64,000 bases of DNA. Origin: Micromonospora coxensis (GTDB lineage Bacteria; Actinomycetota; Actinomycetes; Mycobacteriales; Micromonosporaceae). Every line of letters begins with the position of its first letter. The stretch's first letter is position 1. The notes below the pieces were generated by a model, which was given only the letters and a program-made list of their open reading frames with translations, ran no database searches and had not been told where the DNA came from. Made by a program: the position numbers and the translations under genes. The stretch lies in assembly GCF_900090295.1 (NCBI RefSeq), contig NZ_LT607753.1:1674001-1738000 (forward strand), written 5' to 3'. Of the stretch, positions 42,741-51,308 are shown piece by piece.

Positions 42741-45700
42741 TCAGCGGAAGTCCCGCGACGCCGGGCTGACCGGAGGCTCGATCGGGTCCAGCCGGTCGGC
42801 GGTGAGGCTGGTGACGCCCTCGTGCCGTTGCAGCCGTCCCCGCACCACCAACGCCGCGCTGGTGCGCGCTGTCCTCCGGTAGCGCTGCCACAGCCCCGGC
42901 GAGCACGTGACGTTGAGCATCCCCGTCTCGTCCTCCAGGTTGAGGAAGGTGACCCCGCCGGCGGTCGCCGGGCGCTGCCGGTGGGTGACGATCCCGCCGA
43001 CCCGGATCCGCCGGCCGGACTCCACCCGGCCGAGCCGGGCGATCGGCACCGCGCCGAGGGCGTCGAGCCGGTCGCGGATGAACCGGGCCGGGTGGTTCTC
43101 CGGGGAGAGCCCGGTGGCCCAGACGTCGGCGACGAGCCGGTCCACCGCCTCCATCCCGGGCAGGGTGGGCGCGGCGGTGCCGGTCACCGTGCCGGGCAGC
43201 CGGTCCGGCCGGTCCTGGGCCGCCGCGCCGGCGGCCCAGAGGGCCTGCCGCCGGGTCAGCCCGAAACAGGCGAAGGCGTCCGCGGTGGCCAGCGCCTCCA
43301 GCTGCGCGGCGGTGAGACCGACCCGCCGGGCCAGGTCCGGCATGTCCCGGTACGGCCCGCGCGCGGCCCGTTCCGCCTCGATCCGCTCGGCCACCCCGTC
43401 GCCGAGGGTACGCACGCTGCCCAGCCCGAGCCGGACGGCCGGCCCGCCGAGGCCCCACTCGTGCGGCGGCTCCCCCGGCCGGCTCCCCCACCGGGTCTGC
43501 GGCGTCGACTCCAGCACCGCCTCGGCCCCGCTGGCGTTGACGTCCGGGCGGCGGACCTCGACGCCGTGCCGGCGGGCGTCGTCGACCAGGGTCTGCGGCG
43601 AGTAGAAGCCCATCGGCTGGGCGTTGAGCAGCGCGGCCAGGAACGGGCCGGGGTGGTAGCGCTTGAGCCAGGAGCTGGCGTAGACCAGGTAGGCGAAGCT
43701 CATCGCGTGGCTCTCCGGGAAGCCGTAGCTGGCGAACGCGGTGAGCTTGCGGTAGACGTCGTCGGCCAGTTCGCCGGTGATGCCCCGCTCGGCCATCCCG
43801 GCGTAGAGCCGGTCGGCGATCTGCGCCATCCGCTCCACCGACCGTTTGGCCCCCATCGCCCGGCGCAGCTGGTCGGCCCCGGCGGCGTCGAAGCCGGCCA
43901 GGTCGATGGCGAGCTGCATCAGCTGCTCCTGGAACAGCGGCACGCCGAGGGTCTTCTCCAGCGCGTTGCGCATCAGCGGGTGCGGGAAGGTCACCGGCTC
44001 CTGCCCGTTCTTGCGCCGGATGAACGGGTGCACCGAGCCGCCCTGGATCGGGCCGGGCCGGATCAGCGCCACCTCCACCACCAGGTCGTAGAACTCGCGG
44101 GGCTTGAGCCGGGGCAGGGTGGCCATCTGGGCCCGGCTCTCCACCTGGAACACCCCGACCGAGTCGGCACGGCAGAGCATGTCGTAGACCTCGGGGTCGT
44201 CCAGCGTCATGTCGCCCAGGTCGAGGGTCATCCCGATCATGTCGTAGCCGTAGTGCAGCGCGGAGAGCATGCCGAGGCCGAGCAGGTCGAACTTGACCAG
44301 GCCGACGGCGGCGCAGTCGTCCTTGTCCCACTGGAGCACGCTGCGCCCGGGCATCCGGCCCCACTCCACCGGACAGACCTCGATCACCGGCCGGTCGCAG
44401 ATCACCATGCCGCCGGAGTGGATGCCCAGGTGCCGGGGAAAGGTCTGCAACTCGTTGGCGTACGCCACCACCTGCTCGGGGATGTCCTCGACGTCGACTG
44501 CGGCGACCGAGCCCCAGCGGTCGATCTGCTTGCTCCAGGCGTCCTGCTGTCCGGGCGAGAACCCGAACGCCTTCGCCACGTCCCGCACCGCCGACCGGGG
44601 CCGGTACGAGATGACGTTGGCGACCTGGGCGGTGTGCTCGCGGCCGTACCGGGCGTAGACGTGCTGGATCACCTCCTCCCGCCGGTCGGACTCGATGTCC
44701 ACGTCGATGTCGGGCGGGCCGTCGCGTTCCGGGGCGAGGAACCGTTCGAAGAGCAGCCGGTGCCGGACCGCGTCGACGTTGGTGATCCGCAGCGCGTAGC
44801 AGACCGCCGAGTTGGCCGCCGAGCCCCGACCCTGGCAGTAGATGTCCTGCTCGCGGCAGAACGTGACGATGTCGTAGACCACCAGGAAGTAGCCGGGGAA
44901 GCCCAGCTCCTCGATCATCTTCAGCTCGTGGTCGAGCTGCGCGTACGCCTCCGGGTGCGCCTCGGGCGGGCCGTAGCGCTCCCGGGCCCCCTGCATCGTC
45001 AGGTGCCGCAGCCAGCTCATCTCGGTGTGCCCCGGCGGCACCGGGTACGCCGGCAGCCGGGGCGCGACCAGTTGCAGGTCGAACGCCAGCTCCGCGCCGA
45101 ACTCGGCGGCCCGGGCCACCGCACCCGGGTACGCGGCGAACCGGGCCGCCATCTCCGCGCCGCTGCGCAGGTGGGCGGTGGCGGCGGCGGGCAGCCAGCC
45201 GTCGATCTCGTCCAGGCTGCGCCGGGCCCGTACGGCCGCCAGGGTGGTGGCCAGCCGGCGTCGCCCGGGGGTCGCGTAGTGCACGTTGTTGGTGGCCACC
45301 GTGGGCAGCCCGGCGGACGCGGCCAGCTCCGCCAAGGCGTCGTTGCGGTCGGCGTCGACCGGGTGCCCGTGGTCGGTCAGCTCCACCGCCACCGTCTCCG
45401 CCCCGAAGAGCTGCGTGAGCCGGTCCAACTCCCGGGCCGCCGCGTCCACGCCCTCGGTGAGCAGCGCCGCCGGCACGTGCCCCTTGCGGCAGCCGGTGAG
45501 CACCAGCACGTGGTCGCGCAGCTCGGCGGCGACCTCCTCCAGCTCGCCGTAGACCGGGCGGCCCTTCTCGCCGCCGCGCAACTGGGCACGGGAGATGGTG
45601 GCGGCGAGCCGGGCGTACCCCTCGTGGCCGTGGGCGAGCACCAGCAGGTGCCGGCCGAGCGGGTCGGGCTCGCCGTTCTGCGGGCCGGGCAGGCCGAGGG

Positions 45701-46106
45701 ACAGCTCCGCACCGAAGATCGTCGGCAGGTGCAACGTCCGGGCCGCCTCGGCGAACCGGACCACGCCGTAGAAGCCGTCGTGGTCGGTGACGGCGAGCGC
45801 GGTGAGCCCCAGCCGGGCGGCCTCCTCGGCCAGTTCCTCCGGGTGGCTGGCCCCGTCGAGGAAGCTGAAGTTGCTGTGCGCGTGCAGCTCGGCGTACGGC
45901 ACCGTGCCGTCGGGACGGGTCAGCTCGGGCGGCTGGTAGTGCTGCCGCTTACGGCTCCAGGCCGGGGCGTCGCCGCCGTCGGCGTCGACCGCGAGCGGGT
46001 CCACCACGTGCAGGTGCCGCTCGCCCCGGGGCCGGTCCTTGCCGGGCCGCCCGGAGAGCACCTGCTCCAGCTCCGACCAGGGCATCTTCGGATTGTGGAA
46101 GCTCAC
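42741..46106 (-). CDS. dnaE2: Error-prone DNA polymerase III alpha subunit DnaE2 (ImuC)
   Basis: C-family polymerase responsible for SOS mutagenesis together with ImuA' and ImuB. 1121 residues: N-terminal PHP domain (HAHSNFSFLDG from about 75), polymerase core with catalytic D466/D468/D470 in PDIDVDIE, helix-hairpin-helix region (TAAQLEALATADAFACFG) and a C-terminal OB fold (VGGIVTHRQRPATAGG). Length is near the usual ~1080 of DnaE2 and it lacks the tau-binding C-terminus of DnaE1. GTG start at 46106 overlaps, as GTGA, the stop of a 35-codon frame that bridges from imuB. Confidence 0.95.
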   Translation of the reverse strand: MSFHNPKMPWSELEQVLSGRPGKDRPRGERHLHVVDPLAVDADGGDAPAWSRKRQHYQPPELTRPDGTVPYAELHAHSNFSFLDGASHPEELAEEAARLGLTALAVTDHDGFYGVVRFAEAARTLHLPTIFGAELSLGLPGPQNGEPDPLGRHLLVLAHGHEGYARLAATISRAQLRGGEKGRPVYGELEEVAAELRDHVLVLTGCRKGHVPAALLTEGVDAAARELDRLTQLFGAETVAVELTDHGHPVDADRNDALAELAASAGLPTVATNNVHYATPGRRRLATTLAAVRARRSLDEIDGWLPAAATAHLRSGAEMAARFAAYPGAVARAAEFGAELAFDLQLVAPRLPAYPVPPGHTEMSWLRHLTMQGARERYGPPEAHPEAYAQLDHELKMIEELGFPGYFLVVYDIVTFCREQDIYCQGRGSAANSAVCYALRITNVDAVRHRLLFERFLAPERDGPPDIDVDIESDRREEVIQHVYARYGREHTAQVANVISYRPRSAVRDVAKAFGFSPGQQDAWSKQIDRWGSVAAVDVEDIPEQVVAYANELQTFPRHLGIHSGGMVICDRPVIEVCPVEWGRMPGRSVLQWDKDDCAAVGLVKFDLLGLGMLSALHYGYDMIGMTLDLGDMTLDDPEVYDMLCRADSVGVFQVESRAQMATLPRLKPREFYDLVVEVALIRPGPIQGGSVHPFIRRKNGQEPVTFPHPLMRNALEKTLGVPLFQEQLMQLAIDLAGFDAAGADQLRRAMGAKRSVERMAQIADRLYAGMAERGITGELADDVYRKLTAFASYGFPESHAMSFAYLVYASSWLKRYHPGPFLAALLNAQPMGFYSPQTLVDDARRHGVEVRRPDVNASGAEAVLESTPQTRWGSRPGEPPHEWGLGGPAVRLGLGSVRTLGDGVAERIEAERAARGPYRDMPDLARRVGLTAAQLEALATADAFACFGLTRRQALWAAGAAAQDRPDRLPGTVTGTAAPTLPGMEAVDRLVADVWATGLSPENHPARFIRDRLDALGAVPIARLGRVESGRRIRVGGIVTHRQRPATAGGVTFLNLEDETGMLNVTCSPGLWQRYRRTARTSAALVVRGRLQRHEGVTSLTADRLDPIEPPVSPASRDFR

Positions 46107-46210
46107 CGGCCAGCCCTCCGGCGGCGGTACGTCGACACCGTGCCAGGTCGCGGCCGCTCGGCGGGCGGCAGGTCAGCGGGCCGCTCGACCGGGGCACGCC
46201 GCTCAGTCAT
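46103..46210 (-). CDS. 35-codon bridging reading frame between imuB and dnaE2
   Basis: ATG at 46210 starts inside the last codons of imuB (ATGACTGA overlap) and the TGA at 46105-46103 overlaps the dnaE2 GTG start (GTGA). The predicted peptide is Arg/Pro-rich (begins MTERRAPVERPADLPP, ends YRRRRAGR). It fills the only real gap of the mutasome operon, so ribosomes leaving imuB could pass through it to dnaE2. It may be a coupling frame rather than a functional protein. Confidence 0.45.
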   Translation of the reverse strand: MTERRAPVERPADLPPAERPRPGTVSTYRRRRAGR

Positions 46211-48008
46211 AGATCGCCTCCACCAGCCACCGACCGGCCTCGACGGCCAGCAGCAGCGCGGCGCCGTCGGCCAGGCAGACCTGGAACCGGGCTCGGCGAC
46301 GCGCCTCGGCCGGCGCCCACCAGCGCTCGTCCACCGGCCACGGGCCGGCCCAGCCGACGATCTCGGCCGGCGCGGCCGAGCCGACGGTCAGCCGGACGGG
46401 CGGGGCGCTGACCGCCAGCCGGGCACTGACCACGACCGGCTCGCCGGCGGCGTCGTGCACGGCGGCGGCGAGCGGGGTGGGCAGCACCACGGCGGGCGAG
46501 GGTGGTGGCAGCCGGCCCGGCCAGGGCGGCACGGGGTTGCCGGCGGCAACGGCCCGCCCCGTTCTCCCGGCCCGACCGGGCGCGCCCGACCGTCCACCCG
46601 GCGACGCCACCAGGCCCGACGCCCCACCCGCAGACGCCACACCCGCCGCCGACACACCCACTGGCAGCACGCCCGCCGGCGACACGCCCGCCGCCGCGGG
46701 CACGGGCGGCGAGGGCACGGGCGGCGACAGCACGCCGCCCGGCCGCTCGACAGGCTCGCCGGGCAGCGGGGGCGGGCCGGGTCGGGCGGGGAGCCGTTCG
46801 TCGCCCCAGGGGACCAGATGTGTCTGGTCGGCCGGGGACCGGCCGCCACCGAGCACCGCGGTGACCACCGCCTCCGGACCGAGGATGCCCTGCACCCGGC
46901 TCAACGCCCGGTGTGCCCGCTCCCGCTCCTCGCCGGCCTCTCCCCAGAGCCCGGCCTGCAGCCCCGACCGGGTCAGCAGCCCGTCGGGGACCAGCCGCAG
47001 CCGGACGATCCCGGCGGTGGGCCGGGCCGGTCGCGCGCCGGCCCGGCCGGTGCTGCCGGAGAGCCAGCCGTCGAGCTGCCAGCGGACCCGGTCGGCGATG
47101 GCCGCGGCGGTGAGCAGGCCGTCGTGCCGCCAGACCCGGTGCAGCTCCTGGCCGTGCGCGGTGACCGCCTCGATGCCGAGCCGGGTGCAGGCCAGCCCGT
47201 GCGCGGCGAGCCGGTCGTGCAGCTGCTCGGCGAGCGCGCGGGCGGCGAAGGCCGCCGCGTCGACCCGGTCCAGCGGCTCGTCGTGGTCGGCGGTCACCGC
47301 CAGGTCGACCGGGGGTTGCCGGACCGCCAGCGGCCGGTCGTCCCGCCCGGCGGCGAGCCGGTGGGCCAGCGCCCCGTCGAAGCCGAACCGGGCCAGCACG
47401 TCACCGGCGGGCAGCGCCGCGAAGTCGCCGAGGGTACGCACGCCGAGCCGGCGCAGCAGGTCGGCCAGGGCGGGCCGGCCGAGCGCCTCGACGGGCAGCT
47501 CGGCGAGGAACGCCGGCGTCCCGCCCGGCGGCACCACCTGGCCGGCGCGCGCGGCCAGCCCGGCGGCGAAGACCCCGTCGGCGACACCGACCTGGCTCTC
47601 CACCGCGCAGGCCTGGGCCACCTGCTCCACGATCCGTTCGGCGGCCGCCTCCTCGCCGCCGAAGTAGCGGGCGGGGCCACGGGCGGCCAGCGCGCAGGCG
47701 CCGGGGCGTACCACCTCGACCCCGGCGGCGACCTCCTCGACGGCGGCGACCACCGGCTCGAAGGCGCGGGCGTCCCGCCCGGGGTCGTGGTCGACCACGG
47801 TGAGCTGCGGGCAGCGGCCCTGCGCCTCGCGTCGGCGCAGCCCGCGTCGCACCCCCTCGGCCCGGGCCTGTTCGGAGCAGGCCACCACCCGGTTGGCGTG
47901 CAGCACGGCGACCGGGCCGGTGGCCGGCACCCCGTCGACGATCTCGGCGGCGATCACCGGCCAGTCCGGGCACCAGAGCAGCAGGGTGCGTACCGGCCGG
48001 CCGGTCAC
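46203..48008 (-). CDS. imuB: Mutasome subunit ImuB (inactive Y-family polymerase)
   Basis: Y-family-like hub that links DnaE2 to the sliding clamp and ImuA'. 601 residues. The palm landmarks are degenerate: LLLWCPDWPV replaces the DMDAFFASVE of active enzymes and ARGPARYFGG replaces the SLDE motif, so the catalytic acids are missing. Palm/finger-like residues 1-330 are followed by a Pro/Val/Gly/Ala low-complexity linker of about 80 residues and a conserved C-terminal domain (WWAPAEARRRARFQV). GTG at 48008 overlaps imuA' as GTGA. Confidence 0.92.
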   Translation of the reverse strand: MTGRPVRTLLLWCPDWPVIAAEIVDGVPATGPVAVLHANRVVACSEQARAEGVRRGLRRREAQGRCPQLTVVDHDPGRDARAFEPVVAAVEEVAAGVEVVRPGACALAARGPARYFGGEEAAAERIVEQVAQACAVESQVGVADGVFAAGLAARAGQVVPPGGTPAFLAELPVEALGRPALADLLRRLGVRTLGDFAALPAGDVLARFGFDGALAHRLAAGRDDRPLAVRQPPVDLAVTADHDEPLDRVDAAAFAARALAEQLHDRLAAHGLACTRLGIEAVTAHGQELHRVWRHDGLLTAAAIADRVRWQLDGWLSGSTGRAGARPARPTAGIVRLRLVPDGLLTRSGLQAGLWGEAGEERERAHRALSRVQGILGPEAVVTAVLGGGRSPADQTHLVPWGDERLPARPGPPPLPGEPVERPGGVLSPPVPSPPVPAAAGVSPAGVLPVGVSAAGVASAGGASGLVASPGGRSGAPGRAGRTGRAVAAGNPVPPWPGRLPPPSPAVVLPTPLAAAVHDAAGEPVVVSARLAVSAPPVRLTVGSAAPAEIVGWAGPWPVDERWWAPAEARRRARFQVCLADGAALLLAVEAGRWLVEAIYD

Positions 48009-48739
48009 GCCCGACCGACCAGGGTGAGCGCGCCACGGGAGCGGCCGGCGGCGCCGGCAGCGGTGGCCGTCGGGCGGGGGATGACCCGGGTGAGGTGGTC
48101 ACCGGGGAGCCAGACCTTGATCTCCTTGGGGCGGGCCGCCGCGCCGCGCCCGCGGGCCGAGACGGTGACCTCGCGGCGGCGCAGCCGGCCCCGGCCCACC
48201 CCGAGCCCCTCCCAGGCCCCACGGACCACCTGGAGGGTGACGTCCGCACCGTCCCACCGGCCGTACGGGACGAGCACGCAGCCGCGCTGGCGGGCGCGGG
48301 CGGCGAGCCGGTCGGCGACCGAGGCGGAGACGGTCTGCGGCACGGCGGTCACCACCACGTCGACCCCGTCGATCAGCGCGGCGACCACGGTGGGCCACTC
48401 GGGGCCCGGGTCCGGGACCAGGGCGAGCCGGTCCAGCGCGATCCCCAGCTCGGCGGCGGCGCCCACGCCGAAGGTCGGCACCCCGACCACCGCGCACCAG
48501 GAGCCGGCCCGGGACGCCTCGGCGAGCAGGGCCAGGACCAGCGAGGTGCCCCCACTGCGCCGGGGCCGGCCGACGGAGACCGCGACCGTGCTGCCCCGGC
48601 GCAGCCCCCGATTGGGCAGCAGCCCGGTCAGCTCGGGCGCCACCGGGAGCATCCGGTGCCCGCCGGCCGGGTCCGGCGCGCTCGCCGGACGTACCAGAGC
48701 GGCCAGTGCGGCGGAACCGACCACCATGCGGCCCGCCAT
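48005..48739 (-). CDS. imuA': Mutasome subunit ImuA' (RecA-like)
   Basis: RecA-like but degenerate protein expected to interact with ImuB. 244 residues from the ATG at 48739; segments MLPVAPELTGLLPNRGLRRGSTVAV, VSVGRPRRSGGTSLVLALLAEA (in place of a Walker A) and the actinobacterial C-terminus with EIKVWLPGDHLTRVIPR. A second ATG at 48727 is possible. First of the three overlapping mutasome genes, 83 bases after the HEPN-like gene. Confidence 0.88.
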   Translation of the reverse strand: MAGRMVVGSAALAALVRPASAPDPAGGHRMLPVAPELTGLLPNRGLRRGSTVAVSVGRPRRSGGTSLVLALLAEASRAGSWCAVVGVPTFGVGAAAELGIALDRLALVPDPGPEWPTVVAALIDGVDVVVTAVPQTVSASVADRLAARARQRGCVLVPYGRWDGADVTLQVVRGAWEGLGVGRGRLRRREVTVSARGRGAAARPKEIKVWLPGDHLTRVIPRPTATAAGAAGRSRGALTLVGRA

Positions 48740-48822
48740 CGGACCAACCCCCCGTCGTCGTGCTGTCGGATCAGGTGTCGCGTGGATGCGCCGGCCCCGT
48801 GCGGGTGCCGGCGACGGCCGGG

Positions 48823-49272
48823 TCAGGCGGCGAGGTCGTCGAGGGTGGGCTGGTGGGCCAGACCGAGCGCGGTCTCCACCACCGTGACGAACTGCTCGGC
48901 GGCCCGCAGCAGGTCGTCGGCCTCCCGGGCGCTCACCACCCGGGGTATCCCCGCCTCGGCGGCGGCCCGCTTGCCGGCGCCGGCGGCGAAGTAGGCGGCC
49001 CACTCGTCGAGCTCGGGGGCGACCGTGGAGAGCAGCACCCAGACGCTGGTGATCCGGTGGCGTCGGGTGGGGGCGGGACGGGCGCGGGCGGCCAGCAGGG
49101 CCGCGGCGGCGCGCAGCGCGGCGAGGTGGGCGGCCGCGTACCGCAGGCCGTCGGGGCGGGTCTGGGCAGCCTCGGCGAGCCCGTGCCGGGCCACCGTGAG
49201 GAGCTGGGCCGGGGTGCGGTGCGGCAGCACGTGCGCGGGCACCGTCGGTGCCTGGGCCGGGTTGGTCGGCAT
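48823..49272 (-). CDS. HEPN-like protein of the SAV_6107 type
   Basis: 149-residue, all-helical protein; core PAQLLTVARHGLAEAAQTRPDGLRYAAAHLAALRAAAALLAARARP (given only as landmarks: RHGLAEA near 30, LRYAAAHLAALRAA near 45), then WVLLSTVAPELDEWAAYFA. It is a conserved neighbour of imuA' in actinobacteria. ATG at 49272 behind GGAGGAG, which decides the start although the frame is open far upstream. A LexA box lies 330 bases upstream. Role in the SOS mutasome unknown; canonical RNase motif of HEPN toxins (RxxxxH) was not seen. Confidence 0.8.
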   Translation of the reverse strand: MPTNPAQAPTVPAHVLPHRTPAQLLTVARHGLAEAAQTRPDGLRYAAAHLAALRAAAALLAARARPAPTRRHRITSVWVLLSTVAPELDEWAAYFAAGAGKRAAAEAGIPRVVSAREADDLLRAAEQFVTVVETALGLAHQPTLDDLAA

Positions 49273-49378
49273 GACTGTCTCCTCCGCGTGACCGGGTCGG
49301 GCGCGGCGCGTGGCGGAAGGGATCCACCGGCGGGCGCCCGGAAGCGGGTCGGTGCTGAGGAAGACGCACCGGATGGGG

Positions 49379-49421
49379 GCCGGCCGGGTGTGGACGCTTC
49401 CCCACACCACACCCGGCCGGC
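49379..49421. other. Hairpin 1 in the mutasome leader
   Basis: Perfect 15-base stem (49379-49393 with 49407-49421; outer GCCGGCC/GGCCGGC) with a 13-base loop, 107 bases upstream of the HEPN-like gene's start. Confidence 0.65.
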
Positions 49422-49433
49422 TGACCGGCGGGT

Positions 49434-49474
49434 TCGTCGCCCGCCGCCCGGGGGTCGTGGGCGGCGGGCGACGA
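49434..49474. other. Hairpin 2 in the mutasome leader
   Basis: Perfect 16-base stem (49434-49449 with 49459-49474; outer TCGTCGCC/GGCGACGA) with a 9-base loop. Only 12 bases separate it from hairpin 1. Confidence 0.65.
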
Positions 49475-49514
49475 TCCTGCCTGACGGGACCGGGCTCGCG
49501 ACTGCCCGGAACCC

Positions 49515-49537
49515 GGTGCGGTCCGCGAAACCGCACC
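49515..49537. other. Hairpin 3 in the mutasome leader
   Basis: Perfect 8-base stem GGTGCGGT/ACCGCACC (49515-49522 with 49530-49537), loop CCGCGAA, flanked by CCCGG and CCGGG pieces that may extend it. Third structure between the LexA box and the HEPN-like gene. Apart from these three hairpins and the LexA box the 517-base stretch 49273-49789 holds no gene. Confidence 0.55.
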
Positions 49538-49599
49538 TGCCCGGGAGTCGGCGCCGCGAAACACCGCTCCCGGAGCGTTGGAACGGGTGTGCGACTCAA

Positions 49600-49615
49600 T
49601 CGAACACTCGTTCTA
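49600..49615. promoter_or_regulatory. LexA (SOS) box
   Basis: TCGAACACTCGTTCTA matches the actinobacterial LexA palindrome TCGAAC-N4-GTTCGA at 11 of 12 arm positions. It lies upstream of the HEPN-like/imuA'/imuB/dnaE2 run (minus strand) and 175 bases before a small membrane-protein gene on the plus strand. Known LexA control of imuA', imuB and dnaE2 in mycobacteria supports the minus-strand target. Confidence 0.85.
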
Positions 49616-49789
49616 ACTACCCTGACAGTACACCCTCCCCCCGACGAAAACGCAACGTGTGGCGCGCCGTCGTGTCGAGGCCGGCGCAGCCGCCCGCCCG
49701 CCGACCGGCGCACCACTGCGGACAACCCGGCTCCCGGGCACCTGACCTGGCGGTACGTTGAGCCTGAGGCACCACCGGAGGGAGGCGTC

Positions 49790-50017
49790 ATGGCGGTCCT
49801 GCGGTTCCTCTACTCCCCGGCCGGGCGAGTCGTACGCGTCGTCGTCGGCATCGGGCTGATCGTCGCCAGCGCGTCCCTCGGCGGCTGGTGGTGGCTGCTG
49901 GCCCTGGTGGGTCTGCTGCCGGTGGCCACCGGCGTACTCGACATCTGCACCCTGGGCCCGCTCTTCGGCCGGCCGCTGTCCGGACGCCGCTTCCGGGAGA
50001 CCGCCGGGCAGCGGTGA
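49790..50017 (+). CDS. Small membrane protein (YgaP-type DUF2892 domain)
   Basis: 75 residues with two transmembrane helices forming the short DUF2892 membrane domain: RVVRVVVGIGLIVASASLG then WWWLLALVGLLPVATGVLD, ending CTLGPLFGRPL. ATG at 49790 behind GGAGGGAGG. Stands alone here without the rhodanese domain of YgaP. Function unknown. Confidence 0.8.
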   Translation: MAVLRFLYSPAGRVVRVVVGIGLIVASASLGGWWWLLALVGLLPVATGVLDICTLGPLFGRPLSGRRFRETAGQR

Positions 50018-50088
50018 CCGCCGACGTCCCCGGGACACCGGCGTGGGCGGCTGAACCGGACGGCGGCGCACCGGGAAGAATGGTGGGC

Positions 50089-50577
50089 ATGCAGCCACAC
50101 CCGAACGTGCGCGCGGTGCAGGAGGCCCTGGCCGGCGCGGACGCGCGCGACGGCGCCGGTGACCCGAGCATGGTCCGCCTGCTGCCCGAGGCGGTGCACA
50201 CCGCGGCGGCGGCCGCCCAGGCGCTCGGCGTCGAGGTCGGCGCCATCGCCAACTCGCTGGTCTTCGAGGCCGACGGCGAGCCGTTGCTGGTGCTGACCTC
50301 CGGGGCGCACCGGGTGGACACCGCCGGCCTGGCCGCCTCCATCGGGGTCACCCGGCTGCGCCGGGCCACCCCGGACTTCGTCCGGGAGCACACCGGGCAG
50401 GTGATCGGCGGGGTCGCGCCGTTGGGCCACCCGCGTCCGCTGCGCACCCTGGTGGACACCGCGCTGGCGGCGTACGACGAGGTGTGGGCGGCCGGCGGGG
50501 TGCCCCAGGCGGTCTTCCCCACCACGTACGCGGACCTGCTGCGGATCACCTCGGGCACCCCGGCCGAGGTGGCGTGA
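50089..50577 (+). CDS. YbaK/ProX-type aminoacyl-tRNA deacylase
   Basis: 162-residue protein of the YbaK/EbsC fold that hydrolyses mischarged aminoacyl-tRNA (typically Cys-tRNA-Pro). Conserved features: AAQALGVEVGAIANSLVF, LVLTSGAHRVDT, GQVIGGVAPLGHP, YDEVWAAGG. ATG at 50089 preferred for ribosome-site spacing (GGGAAG about 10 bases upstream); an ATG at 50080 is the alternative. Stop overlaps the next gene as GTGA, so it leads the carotenoid run although its function is unrelated. Confidence 0.88.
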   Translation: MQPHPNVRAVQEALAGADARDGAGDPSMVRLLPEAVHTAAAAAQALGVEVGAIANSLVFEADGEPLLVLTSGAHRVDTAGLAASIGVTRLRRATPDFVREHTGQVIGGVAPLGHPRPLRTLVDTALAAYDEVWAAGGVPQAVFPTTYADLLRITSGTPAEVA

Positions 50578-51308
50578 ACACCGTCCCCGAGCTGGTCACC
50601 CTGCACGTGTGGCGGACCTCCCGGGCCGCCCTGCCCCGGGCGCTGACCCGGATGGCGCTCGACCCGCGCCGGCTGCGCGCCGTCGCAGGCGTACGGTTCG
50701 GCAAGCTGCTCGGCACCGGGACCGGCACCGGCTTCGGGCCGGGCGACGCCGACCTGACCCGGTGGGCGGCGCTGACCGTCTGGGACTCGCCCGAGGCCGC
50801 CGAGGGCTTCGACGCCTCCCCCGTCGGGCGGGCCTGGGCCCGGATCGCCCGGTCGGCCGTCCGGGTCGACCTGCGCCCGCTGACCAGCCGGGGCGAGTGG
50901 TCGGGCCGGCGTCCGTTCGGCGACCCGCCGGGCGGCCGGACCGACGGGCCGGTGCTGGCGCTGACCCGGGCCCGGCTGCGCCCCGCCCGGGCGCTCACCT
51001 TCTGGAAGGCGGTCCCGCCGGTGGCCGCCGCCCTGCACACCGCCCCCGGCCTGCTCGCCCGCTTCGGCGTCGGCGAGGCCCCGCTGGGCTGGCAGGGCAC
51101 CGTCAGCGTGTGGCGTGATCCGGCGGACCTCGTGGCGTTCGCGTACCGTCACCCGGAGCACCGCGCCGCGATCGCCCGCACCCCCTCCGAAGGGTGGTAC
51201 GCGGAGGAACTCTTCGCGCGGTTCGCGGTGCGCGGCGTGGTCGGTGACCGCACGGTGCTGGGGTGGGCCGCCGACGGCGACCCGGAAACGCTGAGAGGAC
51301 ACGCATGA
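50574..51308 (+). CDS. Spheroidene monooxygenase (CrtA)-like protein
   Basis: 244 residues resembling purple-bacterial CrtA, which adds a 2-keto group to acyclic carotenoids. Shared landmarks: LHVWR, FGKLLGTGTGTGF, RGEWSGRRPF, LTRARLRPARALTFWKAVP, GEAPLGWQGTVSVWRD, EGWYAEELFARFAV. GTG at 50574 overlaps the deacylase stop. It is translationally coupled to a GNAT and to CruF/GT2/CrtD genes, which supports a carotenoid substrate. Whether it hydroxylates, ketolates or does something else here is open. Confidence 0.75.
   Translation: MNTVPELVTLHVWRTSRAALPRALTRMALDPRRLRAVAGVRFGKLLGTGTGTGFGPGDADLTRWAALTVWDSPEAAEGFDASPVGRAWARIARSAVRVDLRPLTSRGEWSGRRPFGDPPGGRTDGPVLALTRARLRPARALTFWKAVPPVAAALHTAPGLLARFGVGEAPLGWQGTVSVWRDPADLVAFAYRHPEHRAAIARTPSEGWYAEELFARFAVRGVVGDRTVLGWAADGDPETLRGHA

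Noticed and set aside
42822..48887. 2021-codon open frame on the plus strand opposite dnaE2, imuB and imuA'
   Set aside because: Antisense to three recognisable mutasome genes; composition is Arg/Gly/Pro/Gln-rich with no domain.
48823..49272. HEPN toxin of a toxin-antitoxin system
   Set aside because: No RxxxxH nuclease motif and no antitoxin partner; its place before imuA' is a conserved actinobacterial arrangement.
49273..49791. N-terminal extension of the HEPN-like protein to a start at 49791
   Set aside because: The frame is open by base composition only, crosses the LexA box and three hairpins, and the internal ATG at 49272 has GGAGGAG.
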